A stretch of DNA of 33,220 bases, taken from contig JAKSBJ010000137.1 of assembly GCA_022361195.1 (NCBI GenBank), positions 1-33,220 of the forward strand, in the 5' to 3' direction. The notes under the pieces are model-generated. The model saw nothing but the letters and a program-made list of their open reading frames with translations. It had not been told where the DNA came from and ran no database searches. The position numbers and the translations under genes were made by a program. Below are positions 26,463 through 32,515 of this stretch, in pieces (positions within the stretch are counted from its first letter, which is position 1; each line of letters opens with the position of its first letter). This DNA is from Flavobacteriales bacterium (GTDB taxonomy: Bacteria; Bacteroidota; Bacteroidia; Flavobacteriales_D; Crocinitomicaceae).

Positions 26463-27779
26463 TTATAAATTTAGCGTTCGAGTTTCTTCTTTGAATTGAC
26501 CATCTCGGCCTGGAACGGCGTTAAATGCTGGTCCTCCATCTCCTCCTTGGTTAGAGTAGTTAAAATTGAAGTATTTTACATTTGGATCTTTAATAACAGT
26601 GATGTTTCCTCCATTCCCACCGTTTCCAACTCCCCAATGATCGTGATGTTCGCTTCCGTTACCACCCTTGCATGAAAAAGAGAGAGTTTGGTCTATCCCC
26701 ATTTTAAATTCTCCTAATACAGCTCCTTTTGAAACATTTGTGATCTTGATTTTAAGCAAATCCTCCCCAGTTTTAGCATGTTTTACTTGCTTTACCTCAA
26801 ATCGGTAATTATCTGCATCACCTCCATCTCCAAAAGTAGAAGTTGTTCCATTTTGGTAATAGGGAATATCTTCATTGTATTTGAGAGTTACGTCTTTTGA
26901 AATGGATAAATTATCATCATACTTTGACGTCACCGTGACAGTGATTACATCACTGTCTACAAATCCTGTTTCGAGCACCATACCTTCGTATCCTCTTGAT
27001 TGATAGTTTTCGGCACTGTAGGTAATATGGTAATCATCCCGGTATCCTTCACCATCCGTAGAAATAGTAGTACCATCTTTTAATGTTGCTTTTACATCAA
27101 ATGTAAATCCTCTGAAATGACCGAATTTGTTAGGAACCTCAAAGTTGACGAATTCTATTTTTACAACTTCCTTACCTTCTAAAGAGTATTCTTTTCGGTG
27201 AGCAGCGTATTGAGCATTTAAGTCGGCCTGTTTGGCATTGTCTACAGCTCTTCGCGCTTCAATAGACGGTGCAATATATTCTTTTACCTCTTCAAGGCTT
27301 AGAGGTGGAGCAAGTGTTCCTGCTTTGTATTCACTTTCTATTTTAAATGACTTGGTAAGTTTTAATCTTCCTTTTGTGTACCATCTTTCAATACTAAAAT
27401 CATTGGTGTAATAGGGATCTGCACTGAGTACATAAATATCACCATTGCAAATTACGACTCTTTCATCCCAGGATGTAATTGCTTCGCCAGAACCAATTGG
27501 TCTCATGGTTCTATTTCGGTATGATAGTCCGCAATCAAAAACAAAGGAAGAGACTTTACCGTTTTCTTTTTGGATTTTTGAAACTGTTGGGTAAACTGGG
27601 TCCAATTTGTATCTCACCTTTTCATCTTCATCATTTTCATTGTAGTAACCATGATATGTTCCTTCCTGCAAATTATTTGCTTCGAGATGTTGGTCGTTTG
27701 TTGTTTGCCCCCATCCAAATGCTGAGGATAAAGTCAATAAAATACTGAGAATTGGAGTAAGTGTCTTTTGTTTTGTCAT
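26463..27779 (-). CDS. Secreted protein with Gly-rich tail, function unknown
   Basis: A 438-residue exported protein. The reading frame opens at 27860, but ATG 27779 gives a normal signal peptide (MTKQKTLTPILSILLTLSSAFG) and is preferred. The middle part contains repeated EEVKxYIxP-like and beta-type segments with no family recognised. The C-terminus is Gly/Asn/Asp-rich (NGSEHHDHWGVGNGGNGGNI, then QGGDGGPAFNAVPGRDG), a composition seen in secreted Bacteroidota surface proteins (from memory). No T9SS sorting tail is evident. It lies alone on the minus strand, convergent with the LytTR operon, and shares the terminator at 26362-26400. Confidence 0.6.
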   Translation of the reverse strand: MTKQKTLTPILSILLTLSSAFGWGQTTNDQHLEANNLQEGTYHGYYNENDEDEKVRYKLDPVYPTVSKIQKENGKVSSFVFDCGLSYRNRTMRPIGSGEAITSWDERVVICNGDIYVLSADPYYTNDFSIERWYTKGRLKLTKSFKIESEYKAGTLAPPLSLEEVKEYIAPSIEARRAVDNAKQADLNAQYAAHRKEYSLEGKEVVKIEFVNFEVPNKFGHFRGFTFDVKATLKDGTTISTDGEGYRDDYHITYSAENYQSRGYEGMVLETGFVDSDVITVTVTSKYDDNLSISKDVTLKYNEDIPYYQNGTTSTFGDGGDADNYRFEVKQVKHAKTGEDLLKIKITNVSKGAVLGEFKMGIDQTLSFSCKGGNGSEHHDHWGVGNGGNGGNITVIKDPNVKYFNFNYSNQGGDGGPAFNAVPGRDGQFKEETRTLNL

Positions 27780-27875
27780 TGCTATTATTTTTATTGTTGC
27801 AGCGTAAATGTAAGTGGGTTTTGTGGTGAGAAGAATATCAGATTTACCAAATGGAGGCATGGCTTAACGAAATGC

Positions 27876-27899
27876 TCTTTCGCTTTCAAAAGCGAAAGA
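27876..27899. repeat. Hairpin-forming inverted repeat
   Basis: TCTTTCGCTT and AAGCGAAAGA are perfectly complementary around TCAA, giving a 10-bp hairpin 100 bases upstream of the Gly-rich protein gene. No T-run follows on either strand. It may be a transcription-factor or mRNA-stability site; its role is unknown. Confidence 0.5.
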
Positions 27900-28021
27900 A
27901 AACTCGCTTAAAGCTGATCTAATCTAGTTGAAATAAGGAGGTAAGAAGTTTCGTCTCGAAAAAGGGGAAAATAAAGATTAACCTTCGTTATTTTGATGAA
28001 TTAGTTAAAAAATCCATCCAT

Positions 28022-28051
28022 AAAAAAAAGGAGCAACTCACGTTACTCCTT
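28022..28051 (-). terminator. Duplicated tRNA-Leu terminator, now behind the GIY-YIG gene
   Basis: Identical to the terminator at 28450-28479 (offset 428): a 10-bp stem with one G-T pair and GTGA loop on the minus strand, then TTTTTTTT. It now follows the endonuclease gene. Confidence 0.8.
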
Positions 28052-28055
28052 ATAG

Positions 28056-28068
28056 TGCCCAGAGCGGG
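28056..28068 (-). pseudogene. tRNA-Leu 3' stub
   Basis: On the minus strand this reads CCCGCTCTGGGCA, the last 13 bases of the intact tRNA-Leu (28484-28496): the 3' half of the T-stem plus the acceptor strand and discriminator. It is cut in the T-loop and joined to the palindrome, so it cannot fold as a tRNA. Confidence 0.8.
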
Positions 28069-28087
28069 GTCCGATAGCTATCGGACC
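28068..28087. repeat. Perfect 20-bp palindrome at the end of the GIY-YIG element
   Basis: GGTCCGATAG followed by its own complement CTATCGGACC. Outside it AGCGG (28063-28067) pairs with CCGCT (28092-28096), so a longer hairpin with a 4-nt bulge forms. It begins at the point where the tRNA stub ends and lies 8 bases from the endonuclease stop codon. Confidence 0.9.
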
Positions 28088-28094
28088 GAAGCCG

Positions 28095-28379
28095 CTATCT
28101 AAATTTGTTAATGAGCTTTTCGGTAATTTCAGGATATCGTTTTAAGTTCTCAAAATACTTTCTGCTTTTCATCGATTTTATATGCTTTTCAATCTTTCTG
28201 GCCTGATTTTCGGTAAGTTTATCCACTGAAAAGAAAATTTCCCAATCATCTGCTATTCTTGTATAGCTATTGGGATATTTTTTGTTCAAATGGTCTTGAT
28301 ATCGAATAGCTAAATTCTTACAGCTACCAACGTAGTACCGGTCGATATTTTTAGAATACAAAATGTAAACTTGAGCCAT
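28095..28379 (-). CDS. Small GIY-YIG endonuclease
   Basis: A 94-residue single-domain nuclease. It carries the degenerate GIY half YIL (5-7), YVGS (16-19) for the YIG half, the catalytic-type Arg26 in LAIRYQDHL and Glu64 in RKIEKHIKSMKSRKY. This is the compact UvrC/UPF0213-like form without any DNA-recognition extension. It normally cuts one DNA strand using a divalent metal. It is inserted in a tRNA-Leu locus: its upstream region is the repeat copy that also follows the tRNA terminator, and its stop is 8 bases from the palindrome. No consensus promoter was found. Related genes occur in many copies in Bacteroidota genomes, often beside stable RNA genes (from memory). Confidence 0.9.
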   Translation of the reverse strand: MAQVYILYSKNIDRYYVGSCKNLAIRYQDHLNKKYPNSYTRIADDWEIFFSVDKLTENQARKIEKHIKSMKSRKYFENLKRYPEITEKLINKFR

Positions 28380-28387
28380 AGGAGTAT

Positions 28388-28496
28388 AAAAGGGGAAAAT
28401 AAAGACTAATCTTCGTTATTCTGATGAATTAGTTAAAAAATCCATCCATAAAAAAAAGGAGCAACTCACGTTACTCCTTATAGTGCCCAGAGCGGG
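28388..28496. repeat. 109-bp direct repeat, right copy (next to intact tRNA-Leu)
   Basis: Partner of 27960-28068. It covers the 3' end of the functional tRNA-Leu, its terminator and about 60 bp beyond, stopping 8 bases before the GIY-YIG start codon. Confidence 0.95.
28450..28479 (-). terminator. Terminator of tRNA-Leu
   Basis: On the minus strand AAGGAGTAAC-GTGA-GTTGCTCCTT (10-bp stem with one G-T pair), then TTTTTTTT. It begins four bases past the tRNA discriminator base. Confidence 0.85.
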
Positions 28497-28567
28497 AGTC
28501 GAACCCGCACGCCCTAACGGACACATGGCCCTCAACCATGCCTGTCTACCAATTTCAGCACCTGGGC
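28484..28567 (-). tRNA. tRNA-Leu (anticodon GAG)
   Basis: An 84-nt class II tRNA. Acceptor GCCCAGG pairs with TCTGGGC (one G-T), the anticodon loop is TTGAGGG giving GAG (reads CUC/CUU), the long variable arm is typical for Leu, and the T-arm is GCGGG-TTCGACT-CCCGC. CCA is not encoded. A 5' fragment and a 3' fragment of the same tRNA flank it. Confidence 0.93.
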
Positions 28568-28573
28568 AATTCC

Positions 28574-28617
28574 TGCCTGTCTACCATTCCGATAATTATC
28601 AGAATCAGCATCTGAAC
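28574..28617 (-). pseudogene. tRNA-Leu 5' fragment interrupted by a palindrome
   Basis: On the minus strand the fragment reads GTTCAGATGCTGA, then an 18-bp palindrome (28587-28604), then TGGTAGACAGGCA. The last 13 bases are identical to bases of the intact tRNA-Leu (28539-28551), and 10 of the first 13 match its 5' end. The intact gene has only AAT where the palindrome sits, i.e. the D-loop. The fragment stops before the anticodon. Confidence 0.75.
28587..28604. repeat. Imperfect 18-bp palindrome in the D-loop of the tRNA fragment
   Basis: TTCCGATAATTATCAGAA on the plus strand, self-complementary except for one pair. It shares the CCGATAnnTATC design with the palindrome at 28068-28087 but differs in the two central bases. 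Confidence 0.8.
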
Positions 28618-28622
28618 AGTGC

Positions 28623-28654
28623 TTAAAAAAGACAAATTAGAGTGTCTTTTTTAA
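28623..28654. terminator. Terminator-like hairpin before tRNA-Leu
   Basis: TTAAAAAAGACA (28623-28634) and TGTCTTTTTTAA (28643-28654) are perfectly complementary around an 8-nt loop, with T-runs in both directions. It lies between the MORN-like gene and tRNA-Leu, and also just after a -7-like box (28664-28671). Confidence 0.6.
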
Positions 28655-28663
28655 TTGGGCGCA

Positions 28664-28671
28664 CAAAAATA
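28664..28671 (-). promoter_or_regulatory. Possible -7 box upstream of tRNA-Leu
   Basis: TATTTTTG on the minus strand matches TAnnTTTG; no TTG lies at the usual distance. The hairpin at 28623-28654 sits between it and the tRNA, so transcription from here might be attenuated. Confidence 0.4.
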
Positions 28672-28804
28672 GAATTTTTTTCGATTTTGTTGAAGATATT
28701 TTTTGAAAGTCTGTGTACAGTTCTAAATTTAGTTCATTACCAATTTCGATGACCTTCGTATTCTTTCTATTGAAGTCTGAATAATTCAAAAAACTAGGTT
28801 GTTT

Positions 28805-29389
28805 TTAATTCCTCCCAGGAGCATATTGTATTTTAATAACTCTTCCTTCATAGTACCAGATAACCTTTGTTAGGTTCCCATTTTCATCATAGTATTCCCA
28901 AGGCCCAGTTTTTAAATATTCTGGACCGATACCTACCGGAGAAGGTCCATTTTGCTGATACTGCGTTTTGGAGGAAAATAAAGTTTGTGTAGTTGTTACT
29001 CGAATTTTATTCGAGTATTTCCCTTTTTCTTTTAGTTGTCCATTAGGATGGTAATACTTCCAAATTCCGGTACGTTCTTCATTAAATTCAGATTTAAAAA
29101 TTGGCTTGAAGGCGGAATCTCTTAAGACGACGAAGCAATCAATACATTCAAGGCTATCTGAATTAATTTCGTACTTCCCATCAACTAGTAAAATATTATT
29201 TTCGGAATATTCGGTATACTTTCCATTCATCTTTAGCTCTCCATTGTAGTAACCGTAATCAACAAGGCGATGTATTTGACCGTTTTTGTAATAAATAGTA
29301 TCAGTTAAAATGCTATCGGCCTGAATTTGTGAAAATGAATTGAATCCAATTAATAGAAAAAGAGTGAAGAGGTTTTGATGCATACTCAT
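28805..29389 (-). CDS. Secreted MORN-repeat protein, YwqK-like
   Basis: A 194-residue exported protein with a signal peptide (to ~residue 21, ending SFSQ). Several MORN-like repeats follow: YKNGQIHRLVDYGYYNGELKMNG, GIWKYYHPNGQLKEKGKYSN and TGPWEYYDENGNLTKVIWYY. This variant of the repeat is found in the YwqK-type antitoxin family and in many secreted Bacteroidota proteins; no toxin gene is adjacent, so an antitoxin role is not supported. Two in-frame ATGs (29389 and 29383) are possible starts. It is a stand-alone gene upstream of the tRNA-Leu locus on the same strand. Confidence 0.75.
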   Translation of the reverse strand: MSMHQNLFTLFLLIGFNSFSQIQADSILTDTIYYKNGQIHRLVDYGYYNGELKMNGKYTEYSENNILLVDGKYEINSDSLECIDCFVVLRDSAFKPIFKSEFNEERTGIWKYYHPNGQLKEKGKYSNKIRVTTTQTLFSSKTQYQQNGPSPVGIGPEYLKTGPWEYYDENGNLTKVIWYYEGRVIKIQYAPGRN

Positions 29390-29521
29390 ATAATGTTATC
29401 AATTGAGTATGTAACATCTCAGTAAAAAATCAAAGGTTCTTATTCAAGTCAGATTATTCAACCATTATTTGGCCAAGTACAGCTGTTTCTAATTAAAAAA
29501 GCCAGGAATAATGGGGTAAAG

Positions 29522-29557
29522 AAAAAGGGCAGAAGAATCAAATCTTCTGCCCTTTTT
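29522..29557 (-). terminator. Terminator of tRNA-Lys
   Basis: A perfect 15-bp stem (AAAAAGGGCAGAAGA with its complement) around a 6-nt loop, followed on the minus strand by TTTTTCTTT. It begins two bases past the tRNA 3' end. Confidence 0.9.
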
Positions 29558-29558
29558 G

Positions 29559-29631
29559 TGATCTGACTGGGGCTCGAACCCAGGACCCTCTCCTTAAAAG
29601 GGAGATGCTCTACCAACTGAGCTATCAGATC
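29559..29631 (-). tRNA. tRNA-Lys (anticodon TTT)
   Basis: A 73-nt tRNA: acceptor GATCTGA/TCAGATC, D-arm AGCTCAGTTGGTAGAGC, anticodon loop CTTTTAA (TTT) on stem TCTCC/GGAGA, and T-loop TTCGAGC. CCA is not encoded. It has its own consensus promoter and terminator. Confidence 0.96.
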
Positions 29632-29653
29632 AACCTTTTGTTGTTTGCGGGTG

Positions 29654-29683
29654 CAAATATAGAGGGTTTATTTTATTCTGCAA
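29654..29683 (-). promoter_or_regulatory. Bacteroidota-type promoter of tRNA-Lys
   Basis: On the minus strand TTG (29681-29683), 19 nt, then TATATTTG (29654-29661). The -7 box ends 22 bases before the tRNA 5' end. Confidence 0.75.
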
Positions 29684-29745
29684 TGGACTTTGGAATTTTT
29701 TTTCTCAGAAATGGCAAATTTCTCTTTTCTGAATACCTTTGGAAG

Positions 29746-30267
29746 GTGAATATTTTTCTAATTGGCTTCATGGGATCGGGTAAGTCCAGCGTAGGTAAAC
29801 GATTGGCTTCCAGAATGGGTATGAAGTTTCTTGATTCGGACCGGGAAATTGAAAAGCAGCAGCAAAAAAAAATTCCAGAAATTTTTAAAAAAAATGGAGA
29901 ATTGGCATTTCGCCAAATGGAAAAGGAGTGGCTGCAAAATTTAGAAGTTTCAAATGCCATTGTTAGTTTGGGGGGAGGAACTCCCTGCTTTGAAGGTAAT
30001 ATGGAACTCATCAAGCAAAAAGGAACTTCTATTTACCTTATTTTATCCCCTGAGGCTATCGTAAGTCGCCTTATTAAATCAAAAAACGTTCGCCCTTTGG
30101 TAGAGGAATATAAAAACGATCGAGAAGCTTTATTAAAAGTTGTAGAGGAGATGCTAAATAAGCGCGAAGTATTTTACAAGCGGGCAGATTTGCATCTGGA
30201 TGCATTAAGTGTTGATGCCGATAAATTAGATCAGCTTGGAAATATTATACGCTCAAAGGAAGACTAA
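29746..30267 (+). CDS. aroK: Shikimate kinase
   Basis: Phosphorylates shikimate at the 3-position with ATP in the chorismate pathway. The 173-residue protein from GTG 29746 has the P-loop GFMGSGKSS near residue 7-15, the shikimate-binding DSDREIE (~33-39), AFRQMEKEWL, SLGGGTPC (~81-88) and the lid RPLVEE. The frame is open up to 29605, but that would overlap the tRNA-Lys gene and add ~47 residues unlike any shikimate kinase. The GTG at 29746, beginning VNIFLIGFMG, is the best fit to family length. It ends tail-to-tail with the next minus-strand gene, overlapping four bases. Confidence 0.93.
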   Translation: MNIFLIGFMGSGKSSVGKRLASRMGMKFLDSDREIEKQQQKKIPEIFKKNGELAFRQMEKEWLQNLEVSNAIVSLGGGTPCFEGNMELIKQKGTSIYLILSPEAIVSRLIKSKNVRPLVEEYKNDREALLKVVEEMLNKREVFYKRADLHLDALSVDADKLDQLGNIIRSKED

Positions 30268-31004
30268 TAAGGAGAAGGCAGATCGTATTCCGAACATTGA
30301 CATTTCTCTTTATTCTGCTTTAGAGTAATCGCTCCAATTCTGGTTCGATTTTCTCCTATGATATAAAAAATCGAATATTCTTTATCTCCAATAAAGCCAG
30401 TTAATAGATATTCAGGATTTGGTTTTAAACGTGGTTTAGATGCTTCTACATAAACCTTTTCTCCGGAGTGAAAATTCAGCACTTCCTCTTCAGTTAATTC
30501 CAGGCATTCCATTTGACAAACTGCCTTGTCCAAAATTCTGAACTCACGTTGTTCAATAATTTCAATGACCTGTTCTAATGGAAGTGTAACAACGCGTTTA
30601 TTGTTGTTACTCACTGTGGTTTTACAATCTGAATCTTTCAAATATGAAAAATCAATTACCTCCGCGGTGCTGTCATAAAGGGCATAACGAATCGTCAATT
30701 CTTTTTCTTCTTTTATTCCGCTTAAGTGATATTCTTTAGGTTCACCACTGGTCTTACTCAATGAAAAATCAACATCTCCATCATCATCTAATAATCTGTA
30801 AATGTCTGAATTAGTTACGTTTTGGCATTGCATCAAATCTCGAATACTATCTCCAATCCAAATCTCCTTTTCGGCGATCATATTCTTTACGCGATTCTCA
30901 GGTAACCAGGAACAACCACGACTCCCAAAAAGAAAGTAAGTGAAAATAAGACCGATTCCCAATCCAAAGAGATAATATTTAATTCTATTCTTAAACTTGT
31001 CCAT
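30264..31004 (-). CDS. Conserved membrane-anchored protein of unknown function
   Basis: A 246-residue protein with an N-terminal signal-anchor (~residues 10-27), then the motif GSRGCSWLPENRVKNMIAEK and a soluble domain with four or more Cys (CQMEC and KCQCSE near the end). I recall similar proteins with a GCSWLPENRVK motif across Flavobacteriales, but no named function. It is divergent from hisS (143 bp apart) and has a TAATTTTG box (31022-31029) just upstream of its start. It shares four bases at its stop with aroK. Confidence 0.65.
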   Translation of the reverse strand: MDKFKNRIKYYLFGLGIGLIFTYFLFGSRGCSWLPENRVKNMIAEKEIWIGDSIRDLMQCQNVTNSDIYRLLDDDGDVDFSLSKTSGEPKEYHLSGIKEEKELTIRYALYDSTAEVIDFSYLKDSDCKTTVSNNNKRVVTLPLEQVIEIIEQREFRILDKAVCQMECLELTEEEVLNFHSGEKVYVEASKPRLKPNPEYLLTGFIGDKEYSIFYIIGENRTRIGAITLKQNKEKCQCSEYDLPSPY

Positions 31005-31021
31005 ACCAAAAAAACTCCCCG

Positions 31022-31029
31022 CAAAATTA
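31022..31029 (-). promoter_or_regulatory. Possible -7 box of the 30264-31004 gene
   Basis: TAATTTTG on the minus strand matches TAnnTTTG and ends 17 bases from the start codon. No TTG lies at the usual distance. Confidence 0.4.
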
Positions 31030-31104
31030 CGCTTTTTTCAAGAAGAGAATGTTCTAAATATCACACAAGGCAAACTGCAGCTTAAAAAGATTTGTGAAAA
31101 GGAG

Positions 31105-31131
31105 TTGCATGACCTGAATTTGTTAAATTTG
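31105..31131 (+). promoter_or_regulatory. Promoter of hisS
   Basis: TTG (31105-31107), 16 nt, then TAAATTTG (31124-31131), an exact -7 match. The -7 box ends 16 bases before the hisS start codon. Confidence 0.6.
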
Positions 31132-31147
31132 CCGGACACTTTATCGC

Positions 31148-32515
31148 ATGAGTAATAAACCATCTATTTTAAAAGGAACCCGGGACTTTTTACCGGAAAC
31201 CATGGTGAAGCGAAATTATATTTTCGACACCATCCGTACTGTATTTGAAAAATATGGCTTTTTGCCAATTGAAACCCCTTGCATAGAAAAGACTGAAACA
31301 CTTCTTGGTAAATATGGAGAAGAAGGAGATCGACTGATTTTTAGAGTGCTCAATTCGGGAGATTCTGTGAAAAAAGCTGATTTGGATGCTTTGGGAAATG
31401 AAAATTATGCCCGATTTGCAAATTCAGTATCAGATAAAGCTTTGCGTTATGATTTAACAGTACCCTTTGCACGTTTTGTAGTTCAAAATCAAAACGATTT
31501 ATCCTTTCCGTTTAAGCGTTATCAAATTCAACCGGTTTGGCGTGCAGATCGCCCTCAAAAAGGACGGTATAGAGAGTTTTATCAATGTGATTGTGATGCC
31601 ATTGGAAGTGATTCGCTTTTATATGAGGTAGAATTGATCCAAATTTTTGATGAGGTTTTATCCAATTTAGGATTGACTGATTTTACCATTAAAATTAACA
31701 ACCGTAAAATTTTAACCGGAATTGCTGAGGTGTGTGGGGAGGAAGAAAAAATCGTTGATATCACGGTAGCCATTGATAAGTTGGATAAGATTGGGAAAGT
31801 TGGTGTTATCAAGGAACTCATGGAGAGAGGAATCTCTCAAAAGGCCATTCAAAAAATTGATCCTTTATTTGAATTGGGAGGTACGAATGCTGAAAAGTTG
31901 GATAAGCTAAAAGACTTTTTAGCGACTTCTGAGGTCGGGATGAAAGGAATTGAAGAGTTAAGTTTTGTATTGGATCAAATTGATGCGCTTGGCTTAGATA
32001 AAGCCATTCTTGATTTTGAAGTGACTCTGGCTCGAGGATTAAACTATTACACGGGAGCTATCTTTGAAGTGGTGGCGAACAATGTAAAGATTGGTAGTAT
32101 TTGCGGAGGAGGTCGTTATGCAGATTTAACTTCTTTATTTGGCTTAAAGGATATGTCTGGAGTTGGAATTTCTTTTGGAGCAGATCGAATTTACGATGTG
32201 ATGACTGAGCTGAATTTATTTCCAGAAAAGGGATTACAGGGAACTCAATACCTTTTTATCAACTTTGGAGAAGAGGAACAGGCCTATTCTCTGAAAATAG
32301 CCAAACAATTGCGTGATAAAGGATTTGCTTGTGAAATTTATCCTTCATCAGCAAAAATGAAAAAGCAAATGAAATATGCGAATGATCGCAATATTCCTTA
32401 TGTAATCATGATTGGTTCTAATGAAATGGAAAACAATTTGGTTACTTATAAAAATATGGAAAGCGGTGAGCAAACCAGCTGCACTGTAGACGAAATGTTG
32501 AGTAAAACATCATGA
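31148..32515 (+). CDS. hisS: Histidyl-tRNA synthetase
   Basis: Charges tRNA-His with histidine; a class II synthetase acting as a dimer. The 455 residues contain motif 1 (EKYGFLPIETPCIEKTETL), RYDLTVPFARFV, motif 2 (FKRYQIQPVWRADRPQKGRY), the histidine-A segment LARGLNYYTGAIFE, motif 3 region GICGGGRYADL-type (SICGGGRYADL) and GVGISFGADRIYDV, followed by an anticodon-binding domain. Its TGA stop overlaps the ATG of the downstream histidine ammonia-lyase gene by four bases (ATGA), so the two are translationally coupled. Confidence 0.97.
   Translation: MSNKPSILKGTRDFLPETMVKRNYIFDTIRTVFEKYGFLPIETPCIEKTETLLGKYGEEGDRLIFRVLNSGDSVKKADLDALGNENYARFANSVSDKALRYDLTVPFARFVVQNQNDLSFPFKRYQIQPVWRADRPQKGRYREFYQCDCDAIGSDSLLYEVELIQIFDEVLSNLGLTDFTIKINNRKILTGIAEVCGEEEKIVDITVAIDKLDKIGKVGVIKELMERGISQKAIQKIDPLFELGGTNAEKLDKLKDFLATSEVGMKGIEELSFVLDQIDALGLDKAILDFEVTLARGLNYYTGAIFEVVANNVKIGSICGGGRYADLTSLFGLKDMSGVGISFGADRIYDVMTELNLFPEKGLQGTQYLFINFGEEEQAYSLKIAKQLRDKGFACEIYPSSAKMKKQMKYANDRNIPYVIMIGSNEMENNLVTYKNMESGEQTSCTVDEMLSKTS

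Larger units (their letters stand above)
27960..28068. repeat. 109-bp direct repeat, left copy
   Basis: Identical to 28388-28496 at 106 of 109 positions with no gaps (constant offset 428). The rightmost ~75 bp, carrying the tRNA 3' end and terminator, is identical. All three differences lie in the first 40 bp. The copy ends exactly where the palindrome begins. Confidence 0.95.
27960..28496 (-). mobile_element. Candidate tRNA-targeting GIY-YIG element
   Basis: The GIY-YIG gene (28095-28379) and a 20-bp palindrome (28068-28087) lie between two 109-bp direct repeats. Each repeat carries the last 13 bases of tRNA-Leu plus its terminator. The simplest reading is that a ~319-bp insert (about 28069-28387) entered tRNA-Leu in the T-arm while duplicating the 109-bp flank, leaving an intact tRNA on one side and a 3' stub on the other. 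No transposase or other insertion machinery is visible, so the endonuclease itself is the likely driver (inference). Confidence 0.5.

Noticed and set aside
26463..27860. Longer start for the Gly-rich secreted protein
   Set aside because: The extra 27 residues precede a normal signal peptide and resemble no leader; ATG 27779 is the better start.
27876..27899. Terminator for the GIY-YIG element
   Set aside because: The hairpin has no T-run in either direction, and the element already ends at the duplicated tRNA terminator.
27960..28496. CRISPR array or integron
   Set aside because: Only two copies of the 109-bp repeat exist, with a coding gene between them and no cas or integrase gene.
28623..28654. 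Proof of a second element end
   Set aside because: The stem is AT-rich, does not share the CCGATA design and is more simply explained as a terminator.
28805..29389. Toxin-antitoxin system
   Set aside because: The MORN-like protein resembles YwqK antitoxins, but no toxin gene is next to it and it has a secretion signal.
29605..29745. Longer N-terminus for shikimate kinase
   Set aside because: It would run over the tRNA-Lys gene and its promoter and add residues absent from shikimate kinases.
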